Assembly (NCBI RefSeq): GCF_022354825.1 | Contig: NZ_CP031168.1 | Span: 1,055,501-1,119,500, forward strand | Reading direction: 5' to 3' | DNA length: 64,000 nucleotides | Origin: Paenibacillus sp. H1-7 | Lineage (GTDB): Bacteria; Bacillota; Bacilli; Paenibacillales; NBRC-103111 | Part shown: positions 16,770 to 25,886 of the stretch, one piece after another | Position numbering within the stretch: the first letter of the stretch is position 1 | How the letters are laid out: each line of letters begins with the position of its first letter | Position numbers and translations under genes: made by a program | Notes under the pieces: model-generated | What the model saw: the letters and a program-made list of their open reading frames with translations, nothing else | The model's database searches: none | Told to the model about the DNA's origin: nothing

Positions 16770-18590
16770 ATGGAGGAGAACAAAGACACCGAAGTGAAGG
16801 AGAAAAGAATCAGCCGGCGGGAGGTGCTGACCGCCATTGGGATGACAGGCGCTGCAGCCGTCACCGGAGCGCTGTTGAACAATGGCGTCGCTCATGCCTT
16901 GAGCGGCCAGAAATCCGTGTCGGAAGCGGTATACGGAAGCGGGAGCTCTGCGCAGCAGCTTCTCAGTATTGGCGATGCCGACGACGTAACGTTCCTGTAC
17001 GCTGCGGGCTTGACCGGCCGTACGGTCGGAGGCAAGCTGCGCGAATGGATCAGCGTCAAGGATTTCGGCGCTGCCGGCGATGGCGTCACGGACGATTCGG
17101 CGGCCTTCCAAGCGGCGATTGCCTATGCCGAGAGCAAGGCGGTAACGAATCCGGGGCCGGGCGCTACCGGAAGCAAGCTCGGCCGGGTGCAGCTGTTCGT
17201 GCCTCCGGGCTCCTACGTCATTACCCAGCCGGAGTCGCTCCTTCGCAGCAGCTATACGACGAGCACCGTCGGATTGCAAATTCAGGGCGCCGGACAAGGC
17301 GTCACTCAGATCATCTACAATCCTGCCGCCACCGGGACGTATTTGGCCAAAAACAATAACGCCTGGCTGTTCTGCGGCATTTCCGACATCGAGTTTTACT
17401 CCAACAGCTCCACTAACCATTTCATGTATTCTTATTCCACGGGTCAAGCCCAGAGCTGGACGTTCGAGAGAATCCGGTTCCGTGGCAAATGGGGCTACAC
17501 GTTCCATCTGGAAGGAACGGACACGAACAGTGAGATGACCTGGCGGGAAATCGATTGGGCCGGTTACATAGCCAAAGGGGTGTATGTGCCTGCAGCAACG
17601 GGCTCGGACCAGTTTTTGAACTACAATTTTTATTCGTGCAACTTCGAGGTGCAGGAAGGGGATTTTCTGCATTTCGAGAAGGGCGGCAACATTAACGTAT
17701 GGGGCGGCAGTTTCATTCATATCGGAGCGAATGCAGGCACCTTCTTCAAGCTGCTGGGCAGCACGCATTCTTACGGTGTGGAGCGGTTCTTATGTATCGG
17801 CGCCAGAATGGAGCACCGCAACGCCAACAGCAAGCTGATTTATTGCGAATGGAGCGCAGGTATCGTCTCGTTCATCAATGTCGATACGTCAAGCTCCGTA
17901 CCTCTGCGCGCTGCTGCCGAGCTAGTCGCTACGTTTTACAGCAACAATACGAAAATGCCCGTTATTAAATTCGATAACTGCCGGCTGCTCGGCAAGCACG
18001 AATATATGTACAGGGTCAACAGCTTTCAATATCCGCACAATATCCGATATGAAAATTGCGAGATTAATCAGCATACGAGCCCGTCCGATTTTATCGTCTT
18101 TACGGCGGAAGGCGGAAACGGCAACGCGGGCGGGACGCCAACGATTCATTTCACGAACACGCGCGGTCAGGGGGACCCTTCGCGCAAATCATGGGAATGC
18201 GATTACGGATTCCAGAAAAGCTCATTCGGCATAACCAAAAGAACCGCGATTTCGGTGAAACGGGCGGACGGGAAGTTCCCTTATTCCGCCTCGACGACAG
18301 TCGGCTTCACTGTGCCGGTCAACGCGCGCATCGTCAACATCTGGCTGCAATCGCCGGCAGGCGCGGTCAGCTCTACAGGAGCCGCAACGTTCACCGTGCA
18401 GACGACGGAGGCGACGCCTACCGTCTTGGCTACGCTGACGGCAGCGAACCATTCCCAGGGCTTTATGCTGCAGCAGGATTTGTATTTCCGCTGCGATACG
18501 GCCGAGAAATGCAGCCTGCAGCTCGTGGCCGGCTCGAATGTAACTCAGGCGAATCCGGAAGCGGAGTGCATTGTCGAGTATATTGGTTAA
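16770..18590 (+). CDS. Tat-exported parallel beta-helix protein (pectate-lyase-3-like)
   Basis: A 606-residue protein. The N terminus has a twin-arginine signal (RISRREVLTAIGMTG, Arg pair near residues 16-17) followed by a hydrophobic stretch ending in HALS. Residues from about 95 begin the family start VKDFGAAGDGVTDDSAAFQAAI, typical of right-handed beta-helix polysaccharide lyases/hydrolases and phage-tailspike-like enzymes. The last 110 residues or so form a separate beta-rich domain. GGGAGGG precedes two ATGs (16767, 16770). It lies just behind the isomerase and HAD genes and before a terminator, so external glycan cleavage feeding those enzymes is likely. Catalytic residues could not be assigned. 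Confidence 0.85.
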   Translation: MEENKDTEVKEKRISRREVLTAIGMTGAAAVTGALLNNGVAHALSGQKSVSEAVYGSGSSAQQLLSIGDADDVTFLYAAGLTGRTVGGKLREWISVKDFGAAGDGVTDDSAAFQAAIAYAESKAVTNPGPGATGSKLGRVQLFVPPGSYVITQPESLLRSSYTTSTVGLQIQGAGQGVTQIIYNPAATGTYLAKNNNAWLFCGISDIEFYSNSSTNHFMYSYSTGQAQSWTFERIRFRGKWGYTFHLEGTDTNSEMTWREIDWAGYIAKGVYVPAATGSDQFLNYNFYSCNFEVQEGDFLHFEKGGNINVWGGSFIHIGANAGTFFKLLGSTHSYGVERFLCIGARMEHRNANSKLIYCEWSAGIVSFINVDTSSSVPLRAAAELVATFYSNNTKMPVIKFDNCRLLGKHEYMYRVNSFQYPHNIRYENCEINQHTSPSDFIVFTAEGGNGNAGGTPTIHFTNTRGQGDPSRKSWECDYGFQKSSFGITKRTAISVKRADGKFPYSASTTVGFTVPVNARIVNIWLQSPAGAVSSTGAATFTVQTTEATPTVLATLTAANHSQGFMLQQDLYFRCDTAEKCSLQLVAGSNVTQANPEAECIVEYIG

Positions 18591-18625
18591 TCCCAGTCCT
18601 GCTTTTGATGCGACTCAAAGATAAA

Positions 18626-18684
18626 CAACAGACCTCATTACCACTTAAGGAGCATTAGATAAGTGGCAAGGGGGTCTGTTTTGT
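18626..18684 (+). terminator. Terminator after the beta-helix gene
   Basis: AACAGACCTC pairs with GGGGTCTGTTTT. An inner CCACTT/AAGTGG stem extends the hairpin, and it is followed by TTTTGTTATT. Confidence 0.8.
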
Positions 18685-18744
18685 TATTGGGCTACTTCAT
18701 ATTTCAATTGATTTTTCAGTTGATTCACTACTGCCTGAGCGTTA

Positions 18745-19644
18745 CTATTCATCGCTGCTGCTGCTTTCATCGGGTCCGCCCTGCGGCAGCTGCAGCCGTT
18801 TTTTGCGAAATTCGGACGGCGTGCAGCCGTTGTACCGTTTGAAAATGCGGATAAATTGGGTGACGTTAGGAAAGCCGGATTGCAGGCCGATATCTGCAAT
18901 GCTGAAGGGCTTGGTCAGCAGCAAACGTTCCGATACCTTAATGCGCCTCAGATGCAAATAATCGACGAAGGACATGCCGATGTGCTGCTGGAAATATTTG
19001 ATAAAGTAATGATATTCCAAATGGACGAACGGAAGCACGTCCTGAATGCGGATCGGCTCCTTGTAGTGGCCATCCACATAATCGAGGACAGGCTGCAGCC
19101 GCAGCCAGTCTGCCGACGATATCCGTCCGGTTAACGGGAGATGGCGGATCATGAGAGCGATCAGCTGCTTGAACGCACCGCTGATCGTCAGCTCGAAACC
19201 GGCCTCCTTGCGGCTCGATTCTTCATAGATGGCCATGAGTAAACCATATATCTTCGCTTTCATGTCGGGATTCATGTTCAAAATGCGGTTTAAGCGGTCC
19301 AGCGGTTCTGACAGCTCAAGCAGGACGGGTGCATAATCTTTGGTAAACGGCTCCAGCTGTGCCGACATGTCGAATTGAAGTACGATTTGCTTGACGGCTT
19401 GCGTACGTTTGGTGCGATGGAGCCGCGACGCTCCGATGATCAGCAAATCTCGCCCGTTCATCTCATATACGGTGTCGACCGTCTCAACCTGCATCGAACC
19501 TTCCGATAGTAGCAGAACTTCCACTTCTTTGTGATAATGCCACGGGTTCCATGCCTCTGAAGGGGAGATAACAATATCCCATATTTTGTAGCGCAGCAGC
19601 GGATGGTGGTAATCGACCTGTTCGTTTCTGGCTTTCTCTTCCAA
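18745..19644 (-). CDS. AraC-family transcriptional regulator, TTG start
   Basis: A 299-residue regulator with a cupin sensor (WNPWHYHKEVEVLLLSEG near residue 33, with metal-type His residues) and a C-terminal double HTH (RIQDVLPFVHLEYHYFIKYF; IADIGLQSGFPNVTQFIRIFKR). It ends in an acidic, Ser-rich tail. No usable ATG exists near the N terminus; TTG 19644 has GGAGGA 7 nt upstream. It is divergent from the oxidoreductase at 19799 and probably controls that gene and the following binding protein. Confidence 0.92.
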   Translation of the reverse strand: MEEKARNEQVDYHHPLLRYKIWDIVISPSEAWNPWHYHKEVEVLLLSEGSMQVETVDTVYEMNGRDLLIIGASRLHRTKRTQAVKQIVLQFDMSAQLEPFTKDYAPVLLELSEPLDRLNRILNMNPDMKAKIYGLLMAIYEESSRKEAGFELTISGAFKQLIALMIRHLPLTGRISSADWLRLQPVLDYVDGHYKEPIRIQDVLPFVHLEYHYFIKYFQQHIGMSFVDYLHLRRIKVSERLLLTKPFSIADIGLQSGFPNVTQFIRIFKRYNGCTPSEFRKKRLQLPQGGPDESSSSDE

Positions 19645-19798
19645 GCAGCATTCCTCCCGTCATCCATAATGACAGTTTTGTACGATTATTAGACAGTTCT
19701 GTATCTGGAGCGCACCTGCGTGCGGATTTACAATGGAAGAACAAGAAAGCGCTATCAAATTGACGAGCCCTGCCGGCTCGAAGGAGGAAGCAAAAGAC

Positions 19799-20818
19799 GT
19801 GTTCAGATTAGGATTAATGGGCTGCGGTGCCGTTGCCGGTTACGGACATCTTCCCGCCATCACGAAATCGCCCGATTTCGAGCTTGCCGCAATTTACGAG
19901 CCGGATCCCGCTCGAACGAAAAAGCTGCAGTCGGATTACGGCGTGCCGGTGTATACGGATGTCGACGCTTTTTTTCAAGCTGGGTTCGAAGCGGTGGTCA
20001 TTACGTCCCCGGCCCCGCATCATTGCCGGAACGTACTGGATGCCGCACGCTTCGGCAAGCATGTATTATGTGAAAAACCGTTGGCTGCGGATGAGTGGCA
20101 AGCGGTGGAAATGATCGAGACGATGGAGAAGCAGGGTTTGTTGTTGTTTACCGCTTTTGACTACCGGTTCAGCCCCGTCGCCTTGACGATTAAAAGGATG
20201 GTGGCGGAAGGTCTCATCGGGGAAGTACGCTCCTTGCGACTCTGCTACATTTGGAACCTTCACGGCAAGTATGCAAGCAGCGAAGCGCCGCCCTACCAGT
20301 TGAATATGCGGCGGTCGGGCCGAATGCTGGAAGGCGGGCCTATGGTGGATTGCGGCGTACACCAGATCGATCTGGCCCGGTGGTGGCTCGGCTCCGAGGT
20401 GACGAGTTATACCTCGGAAGGAGCCTGGGTCGACGAATATGAAGCCCCGGACCATATGTATCTTCATATGCAGCATGCCAGCGGCGCACACACGATGGTT
20501 GAGATCAGCTATTCTTATTGCTTTACCGCCAAAGAACCTATCTCTCATTTTACATATCAATTGGTCGGAACGGAAGGAATCATTTATTACGACCGGGAAG
20601 CGAAGCGATTCGAGATGAGAACTTCTGCGGGTACGACAACATTTCCTTTTGCCAAAGAAAAACATTTTTCCGGGATGTATGACGAGTTTGCTAAAGCGCT
20701 AGAAAGCCGTTTGCCGCAAAACATGCCCACCGGTGAAGACGGGTTGATCGCTACACGAATCGCCCGATCGGCAACGGAAGAGCTGATTCGTCGCCGTCAT
20801 AATCGAATTGAACAATAA
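19799..20818 (+). CDS. Gfo/Idh/MocA-family NAD(P)-dependent oxidoreductase
   Basis: A 339-residue dehydrogenase using the GTG at 19799, which has AAGGAGG 11 nt upstream. The longer frame from ATG 19733 lacks a ribosome site. The N-terminal Rossmann fold starts FRLGLMGCGAVAGYGHLPAI. The family motif CEKPLA lies near residue 95, and GGPMVDCGVHQIDLARW near 175 carries the His/Asp of the active site. Such enzymes oxidise or reduce sugars and inositols. It is 18 bp upstream of a sugar-binding lipoprotein gene. The substrate is unknown. Confidence 0.9.
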   Translation: MFRLGLMGCGAVAGYGHLPAITKSPDFELAAIYEPDPARTKKLQSDYGVPVYTDVDAFFQAGFEAVVITSPAPHHCRNVLDAARFGKHVLCEKPLAADEWQAVEMIETMEKQGLLLFTAFDYRFSPVALTIKRMVAEGLIGEVRSLRLCYIWNLHGKYASSEAPPYQLNMRRSGRMLEGGPMVDCGVHQIDLARWWLGSEVTSYTSEGAWVDEYEAPDHMYLHMQHASGAHTMVEISYSYCFTAKEPISHFTYQLVGTEGIIYYDREAKRFEMRTSAGTTTFPFAKEKHFSGMYDEFAKALESRLPQNMPTGEDGLIATRIARSATEELIRRRHNRIEQ

Positions 20819-20836
20819 AATTGAAGGGGGAGTTCC

Positions 20837-22153
20837 GTGGTGAATAAGAAAACGCCGATTGCCTTGCTTTCGTTTCTTCTCGCTTCAGTGTCTGCTCTGA
20901 CAGGCTGCTCGGGGAAAGAAGCGGGGATGGTCCCGAACGATACAGCACCGTCCAAGGAGGTGAAGCCGGCCGTCAGCAGCGAGCCCATGACCATTAAGAT
21001 GTACCACAAGGGAGGAACGATTTCCGATGAAGAATTCAAGGCCTACTTCGTGGAACCCGTCGCCAAAAAGTATCCGAACATTACGCTTGAATTGGTCCGG
21101 GAAGGCAAAGGCAGCTCACCGGAAGAGCTTCTCACCAGCGGCACTTTCCCGGATCTGATCTATACAAGCAATCCGAGCATTCCGATCTTTCAGAATTTGG
21201 ACATTATCGAGGATCTGAATCCGCTAGTCAAAAAGCACGGGCTCGACTTAAGCAAGTTTCAGCCGATAGGATTGGATATGATGAAGGGCTACGATGCGAA
21301 TAAGCTGGTCGGGCTTCCGCTGTCGATGAATATGTCGGCTATGATTTATAACAAAGACATTTTCGATAAGTTCGGCGTTCCGTACCCGAAAGATATGATG
21401 TCATGGGACGATGCGATTGCGCTGGCCAAGAAGCTGACGATCACTGACGGCGGCACAAGCTATATCGGCCTCGACCCGTGGAGAGTCGAATCGGTCGGCA
21501 GCCAGATGACGCTTCCGCTCGTGGATCCGAAAACGAATAAGTCGACCATCAACAATGAAGGCTGGGCCCGCGTTCTTGACCTGTTTAAACAGGCCGTCGA
21601 AATTCCCGGGTATGTGACGAACGATAAATTCGAGTACGATTTCTTCAAAGACAACTTGGCGATGGCCCCGATGTGGGCAACGGATCTGGTAGGGAAATTA
21701 ACGGACCCGGCGGCCGCCAATCTGAAGAACTGGGACCTGGTCTCGATTCCTTACGTCAAAGGATATGAAGGAAAAGGAAGAAACGTCGACGCGCACATGC
21801 TGATGATTACGAATGTGAGCAAGCATAAGGATGAAGCCTTTGCCGTTATGAAGGAAGTACTGTCCGATGAGGTGCAGATGACGATGGCCAAAGCCGGCAG
21901 AATCAGCCCGCTCAAGGACGAATCTTTCAAGAAAAATTATTTGCAGTCCAATGCGTCCTTCAGCGGTAAAAACGTGGAAGCCTTGTTTAAGCTGGCTTCA
22001 ACGCCGCTTCCGCCGAGCTCGAAATATGAGAGCCAAGTCAGAACCATTGTGAGGGGAGCAAAAAAGAAGCTGGCTATTGACCGTAAAGACATCAACACGC
22101 TCATGAGGGAGCTTCAGGAAGAAGCGGACAAGTGGATCGAGTCGCATCCTTAA
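20837..22153 (+). CDS. Extracellular sugar-binding lipoprotein (orphan, second)
   Basis: A 438-residue solute-binding lipoprotein: signal peptide with lipobox LTGC (Cys near residue 24), then family 1 SBP features (NMSAMIYNKDIFDKFGVPYPKDMMSWDDAIAL, SKHKDEAFAVMKEVLSDEVQ). Two adjacent GTG codons (20837, 20840) are possible starts after AAGGGGGA. It is closely similar in pattern to the protein at 13733. It is probably co-transcribed with the Gfo/Idh/MocA gene and ends at a terminator. Again no permease genes are adjacent. Confidence 0.92.
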   Translation: MVNKKTPIALLSFLLASVSALTGCSGKEAGMVPNDTAPSKEVKPAVSSEPMTIKMYHKGGTISDEEFKAYFVEPVAKKYPNITLELVREGKGSSPEELLTSGTFPDLIYTSNPSIPIFQNLDIIEDLNPLVKKHGLDLSKFQPIGLDMMKGYDANKLVGLPLSMNMSAMIYNKDIFDKFGVPYPKDMMSWDDAIALAKKLTITDGGTSYIGLDPWRVESVGSQMTLPLVDPKTNKSTINNEGWARVLDLFKQAVEIPGYVTNDKFEYDFFKDNLAMAPMWATDLVGKLTDPAAANLKNWDLVSIPYVKGYEGKGRNVDAHMLMITNVSKHKDEAFAVMKEVLSDEVQMTMAKAGRISPLKDESFKKNYLQSNASFSGKNVEALFKLASTPLPPSSKYESQVRTIVRGAKKKLAIDRKDINTLMRELQEEADKWIESHP

Positions 22154-22173
22154 CGGTTTTCTCCGATATAAAA

Positions 22174-22212
22174 AGACGGGCAGCGGAACGATCGGTTCTT
22201 GCCCGTTTTTTC
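22174..22212 (+). terminator. Terminator after the second orphan binding protein
   Basis: ACGGGCA and TGCCCGT arms, 17-nt loop, then TTTTTTC. It directly abuts the structured repeat element that follows. Confidence 0.85.
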
Positions 22213-22336
22213 TTACCACAATAGAATTTATAAGATTCCGAGGTCATCGGATGTGAAAATTCTATTTGGCGATAAAAACAACCTCTTAACGCGGTCGCTC
22301 CTCCGTTAAAGGACGTCGATAGACGTTTTTCTCATT
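22213..22336 (+). repeat. Structured intergenic repeat element, copy A
   Basis: A 124-nt element with a second copy at 57838-57963. The shared order is TTACCACA, an outer stem, an inner hairpin, GCGATAAAA, the AACGCGG-CGCTC block, a short hairpin with GATA loop, then TTTTCTCATT. In this copy the outer stem is ATAGAATTT/AAATTCTAT (22221-22229 with 22257-22265). The inner hairpin is TCCGA/TCGGA and the last hairpin ACGTC-GATA-GACGT (22313-22326). The paired bases differ from copy B while pairing is kept. Confidence 0.7.
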
Positions 22337-22349
22337 CTGTTCGTATGAA

Positions 22350-23228
22350 TCAGAGGGAACGTTCATGCAGACGATAATTGGAGGGAGCGACGCCTTCCTT
22401 GTTTTTGAAAGCACGGCTGAAGGTATGGATATTCGCGTAGCCCAGCTGATCGGCTATGCTTTGAATCGTGAGCCCGGTGAATTGGATTAACTGCTTCGCC
22501 TTTTCGATCCGGACCGTTTGATGGTATTGAATCGGACTCATATGGAAGGCATCCCGGAACAGCCGGGTCAAATAATATTTGCTGATATGAAATCGGGTAG
22601 ACAATTCGTCGAGCGAAATATCGGTATGGGTATGTTCGGTTATGAAATGCCGCACGCTTAATAACAGCGATTGATGGGCATGGATTTGCGGTGTCTCGGA
22701 CCAGTGCCGTTCCCGGATGAGGTAGGTCAGCAGCTTGAGCAGCTGGCTTTTCATTTGAAGGTGATAATAGGGAAGCCGAAGATGATATTCATGGATCAGG
22801 TCGAACAGCATTTGCTCCATTACGGCGGGATGGGTGAGCCGGATCCGGTTGGGCAGCGCGAACGGTCCCACCGATAGCAAATCAGGGCGAAACCAAGTAA
22901 GCTCCTGCTCGTTCATTTCCTCTTCCGTTATAAAAGATACCGGGATATACGGGCTATCGCTCTGCTCCACCAGATCGAAATGAATGTGAGGCTGCCTGAC
23001 TCCGAGGGAGCTGTTAGAGCGGATGGAATGCCTCTGTCCGGGCTTGAACAGAAACAAGTCGCCGGGTATGCCCTCATAGGTGATGTCTTCTATGGTAATA
23101 AGCAATTGGCCTTCCTTGATATATAGCAGCTCGTAGTCCCATAACGTACGGGGACGAACGGACCAGGGACTGGAGGCGGAATGATCCCAAGCCCGCCGGA
23201 CGTAAGGAGACAATATCATATCGGACAT
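22350..23228 (-). CDS. AraC-family transcriptional regulator
   Basis: A 292-residue regulator with a cupin-type sensor (LWDYELLYIKEGQLLITI near residue 30; PGQRHSIRSN near 62) and a C-terminal AraC HTH pair (SLDELSTRFHISKYYLTRLFRD; IQSIADQLGYANIHTFSRAFKNKEG). AAAGGAGG lies before ATG 23228 on the minus strand. It is divergent from the GH172-type gene at 23372, its likely target. Confidence 0.93.
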   Translation of the reverse strand: MSDMILSPYVRRAWDHSASSPWSVRPRTLWDYELLYIKEGQLLITIEDITYEGIPGDLFLFKPGQRHSIRSNSSLGVRQPHIHFDLVEQSDSPYIPVSFITEEEMNEQELTWFRPDLLSVGPFALPNRIRLTHPAVMEQMLFDLIHEYHLRLPYYHLQMKSQLLKLLTYLIRERHWSETPQIHAHQSLLLSVRHFITEHTHTDISLDELSTRFHISKYYLTRLFRDAFHMSPIQYHQTVRIEKAKQLIQFTGLTIQSIADQLGYANIHTFSRAFKNKEGVAPSNYRLHERSL

Positions 23229-23371
23229 AGCAATGAACCCTCCTTTAGTGCCATTATAGCAATAATTGATAAATGAACAACGGTTTGCGCTAAATTCACG
23301 GACCGCTTCCTTCAGCTATACTTAGAGCAGAAATGAATGGAATGAGCTCAAAGCTCGGAGGAGGATGCAGG

Positions 23372-24505
23372 ATGCATGGACCGCTCGCCAACATTGCCGC
23401 ATTACAAGAAAAGGTAAGGACGAAACGCATCTCCAGCTATGATCGGACAGGCGGGAATAAAGACAAGATTACTATTGCTCCCGGTGAGACGGCGGAGCTG
23501 GCAGCCATTCAAGGAGCGGGGATTATTAAGCACATTTGGATGACGCTCAGCACCAAAGATCGTTTCATCCGGCGCAACGCCATCATTCGCATGTATTGGG
23601 ATGGGGAAGACAAGCCGAGCGTCGAATCGCCGTTAGGGGACTTTTTCGGTCAAGGGTGGGGAGAGGAGTACAACTTCCAGTCGCTTCCACTGGCAGCGGC
23701 TCCGGCGCAGGGGAGAGCACTAAACTGTTATTTTCCCATGCCTTTCGGTCACGGGGCCAAGATTACGATCGAGAACGACTCCGAGCATGAGCTATCCTCG
23801 TTGTACTATTACATTGATTATGAGGCACACGAATCGATGCCTGACCATATGGGACGTTTTCACGCATGGTGGAACCGGGAGGTTACGGAGGTGCATCCGG
23901 AGGAGGGGGAGACGGAGTGGGATGTCATTGCTCCCCAAGGGATGAACGTATCGGATAAGCACAACTATTTATTTGCCGATCTGGAGGGGAAAGGACATTT
24001 TGTCGGCATTAATTATTATGTCGATAGCCCGGGGCCGATGTGGTATGGAGAAGGGGACGATATGTGGCTGATTGACGGCGAGGAATGGCCGGGCTCTCTC
24101 CACGGCACGGGGACGGAGGATTTCTTCAACAGCTCGTGGTGCCCTAACGAACTGTATTTGCACCCTTACTTCGGATATGCGCGGGTACCTAATAAGCTAG
24201 GATGGATGGGACGCACGCATTGCTACCGCTTCTTCCTTGAAGATCCGATCCACTTCGATAAGTCGCTTAGAGCCAGTATAGAGCACGGACACAATAACAA
24301 CCTGGCGCTGGATATCAGCACGGTCGCCTATTGGTACCAAGCGGAGCCGCATAAACCGTTCCCGGCAATGCCGCCAAAAGAGCGCAGGGCCAACATGCCG
24401 GAGATCACCGTTCAGGACGTTCATCGCTGGCGGCACGAATGGAGACTCGCTATGGGCGGGGCGAAATCGTTATGGGGCAACGAAAGGAAGCCGAAACCGG
24501 AGTAA
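23372..24505 (+). CDS. DUF2961/GH172-family glycoside hydrolase
   Basis: A 377-residue cytoplasmic protein of the DUF2961 family, now classed as GH172, whose characterised members act on fructofuranosides or arabinofuranosides. Typical blocks are IKHIWMTL, SPLGDFFGQGWG, NCYFPMPF, and HGTGTEDFFNSSWCPNE with the acidic GTEDFF region (about residues 245-260). ATG 23372 follows GGAGGAGGA; upstream in-frame codons lack a site. There is no signal peptide, so it works on imported oligosaccharides. Controlled probably by the divergent AraC gene and followed by a strong terminator. The sugar itself is not known. Confidence 0.9.
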   Translation: MHGPLANIAALQEKVRTKRISSYDRTGGNKDKITIAPGETAELAAIQGAGIIKHIWMTLSTKDRFIRRNAIIRMYWDGEDKPSVESPLGDFFGQGWGEEYNFQSLPLAAAPAQGRALNCYFPMPFGHGAKITIENDSEHELSSLYYYIDYEAHESMPDHMGRFHAWWNREVTEVHPEEGETEWDVIAPQGMNVSDKHNYLFADLEGKGHFVGINYYVDSPGPMWYGEGDDMWLIDGEEWPGSLHGTGTEDFFNSSWCPNELYLHPYFGYARVPNKLGWMGRTHCYRFFLEDPIHFDKSLRASIEHGHNNNLALDISTVAYWYQAEPHKPFPAMPPKERRANMPEITVQDVHRWRHEWRLAMGGAKSLWGNERKPKPE

Positions 24506-24610
24506 TCTGCGGCCGAAAGCAGTTCAGGTCATCTGCGCGGGGGCGGGCAACACTCATCTGCGAAGCGCACCGAAAGGAAGGAATGGTTCGTTTTTAAAAC
24601 TTCCCTTTGC

Positions 24611-24664
24611 AAGATCACTTGACGCTTGGCCTTGACGGGCTGGGCGGAAGTGATCTTTTTTTTC
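24611..24664 (+). terminator. Terminator after the GH172-type gene
   Basis: A perfect 10-bp stem, AAGATCACTT/AAGTGATCTT, with a T run of eight. Confidence 0.88.
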
Positions 24665-24770
24665 GTTCCGGTACAAGCCCCGCTTGTTTACACAAAATTG
24701 ATGCTTCCTTCGGCTGCGTCATGGTATAATTCACCAAAAGCTACCGTAACGGAGGTCGGAAAACGGCGTC

Positions 24771-25298
24771 ATGGGTTATTACTTTTCAATATGCTCCATG
24801 GAGAGGTACCAGGAGAAATATATCGAATTTCTGCTCGAGCATTATAGTCAATTGCGGCTTCCATACTCTTTCCCCGTCTCCCTCAGCTTTATCGCAAGTC
24901 CGGTGCTGATGAACAAGGAAGCTATTTTATGCTTTGATGAGGAGAACGATGAGATTGTCGGCGCGGTCGGCTTGATTTTTGGAACCGGCGAAAATCATTA
25001 TCAGGATACGCACGTCGTGCAAATTCAGATTGCTTACATTGTGAAGGAGCATCGCAGCACCCGCTTGTTCCTCGAAGGGCTTCAGTTTGTAACGCAATAT
25101 TTGGCTCATCTGGACGAAGGGGTCAAGGAGCTGCGTTTCTGGGCACCGGCTGACAGCACATTGCGGGAGCTGTTCGGCAAGCTGGCGAAAAGAAGCGCAT
25201 CGCACGAGACCGAATTCGGAGCGTTGGACGAATATTACGGAACGTTAGCGGACTGGCAGGAATATGCGGCGAAGTTTCGGCAAATCACGTATTTTTGA
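24771..25298 (+). CDS. GNAT-like protein of unknown substrate, first paralogue
   Basis: A 175-residue soluble protein. An ExDEIVGAVGLIFG strand-loop followed by IQIAYIVKEHRSTRLFLEGLQFVTQYL looks like the beta4-alpha3 acetyl-CoA-binding part of a GNAT acetyltransferase, but the usual Q/RxxGxG/A loop is only partly kept (KEHRSTRLF). GGAGGT lies 5' of ATG 24771 at rather long spacing. It shares the layout RSxRxF..G and RFWAPxxSTLRELFGKLA with the next gene, 45 bp downstream. Function unknown. Confidence 0.7.
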   Translation: MGYYFSICSMERYQEKYIEFLLEHYSQLRLPYSFPVSLSFIASPVLMNKEAILCFDEENDEIVGAVGLIFGTGENHYQDTHVVQIQIAYIVKEHRSTRLFLEGLQFVTQYLAHLDEGVKELRFWAPADSTLRELFGKLAKRSASHETEFGALDEYYGTLADWQEYAAKFRQITYF

Positions 25299-25343
25299 CC
25301 GCCGAAGTCGTGAGCACCAAGTATAGTAGGAGGTGGGCAGCCG

Positions 25344-25853
25344 ATGCTTGTACGATTCAGACGGTGTGAAGGCGACGAGGATTTGGCGCGGTTTACGCTG
25401 TATTTTATTCGAAATCGGAATGATTTTTCCAATGATTTTACAGTACACGATACGCTGCTTCATGTTTTGGAAGAGGTCCGTGATTCCCATATTATTATGA
25501 TTGAAGACGACCGGCATCATATGATTGGCTGGGGGCATTACTGTTATGTAGACGAAAACAATGAGAAAAGGCCTGACGGAGAGATTGCTTTCGTGTACTC
25601 GGTTATTTTGCAAGAGGCCTACCGCAGCAGCCGTATCTTTTGGCAGGGCTTCCGCCATATGGCCAATCAGATTGCGGCGGAGAATACCCACGTGCGGCAT
25701 TTTCGATTCCATGCCCGTCAGGATAACCAGTATTTGAACCGGATGTACTCCAAATTTGCAAGGATTATTGGAAGCCGAGAAGGCGTGCATGGGACTGAAA
25801 ACGTGTACTCGACGGAGATTTCTGAGCTTTATCGCTATTTGAACCGTTCATAA
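25344..25853 (+). CDS. GNAT-like protein, second paralogue
   Basis: A 169-residue protein with the same architecture as its neighbour: IIMIEDDRHHMIGWGHYCYV, then IAFVYSVILQEAYRSSRIFWQGFRHMANQIA and RHFRFHARQDNQYLNRMYSKFA. AGGAGGT precedes ATG 25344 at good spacing. It is probably co-transcribed with 24771. The pair looks like an old tandem duplication. An acyltransferase is the best guess, but key residues are uncertain. Confidence 0.7.
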   Translation: MLVRFRRCEGDEDLARFTLYFIRNRNDFSNDFTVHDTLLHVLEEVRDSHIIMIEDDRHHMIGWGHYCYVDENNEKRPDGEIAFVYSVILQEAYRSSRIFWQGFRHMANQIAAENTHVRHFRFHARQDNQYLNRMYSKFARIIGSREGVHGTENVYSTEISELYRYLNRS

Positions 25854-25886
25854 ACGTGAAATTTGACACGAATAGCAAAATAAGGA

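Noticed and set aside
19733..19798. ATG 19733 as start of the Gfo/Idh/MocA gene
   Set aside because: It has no ribosome site, and the extra residues precede the normal family start; GTG 19799 has AAGGAGG.
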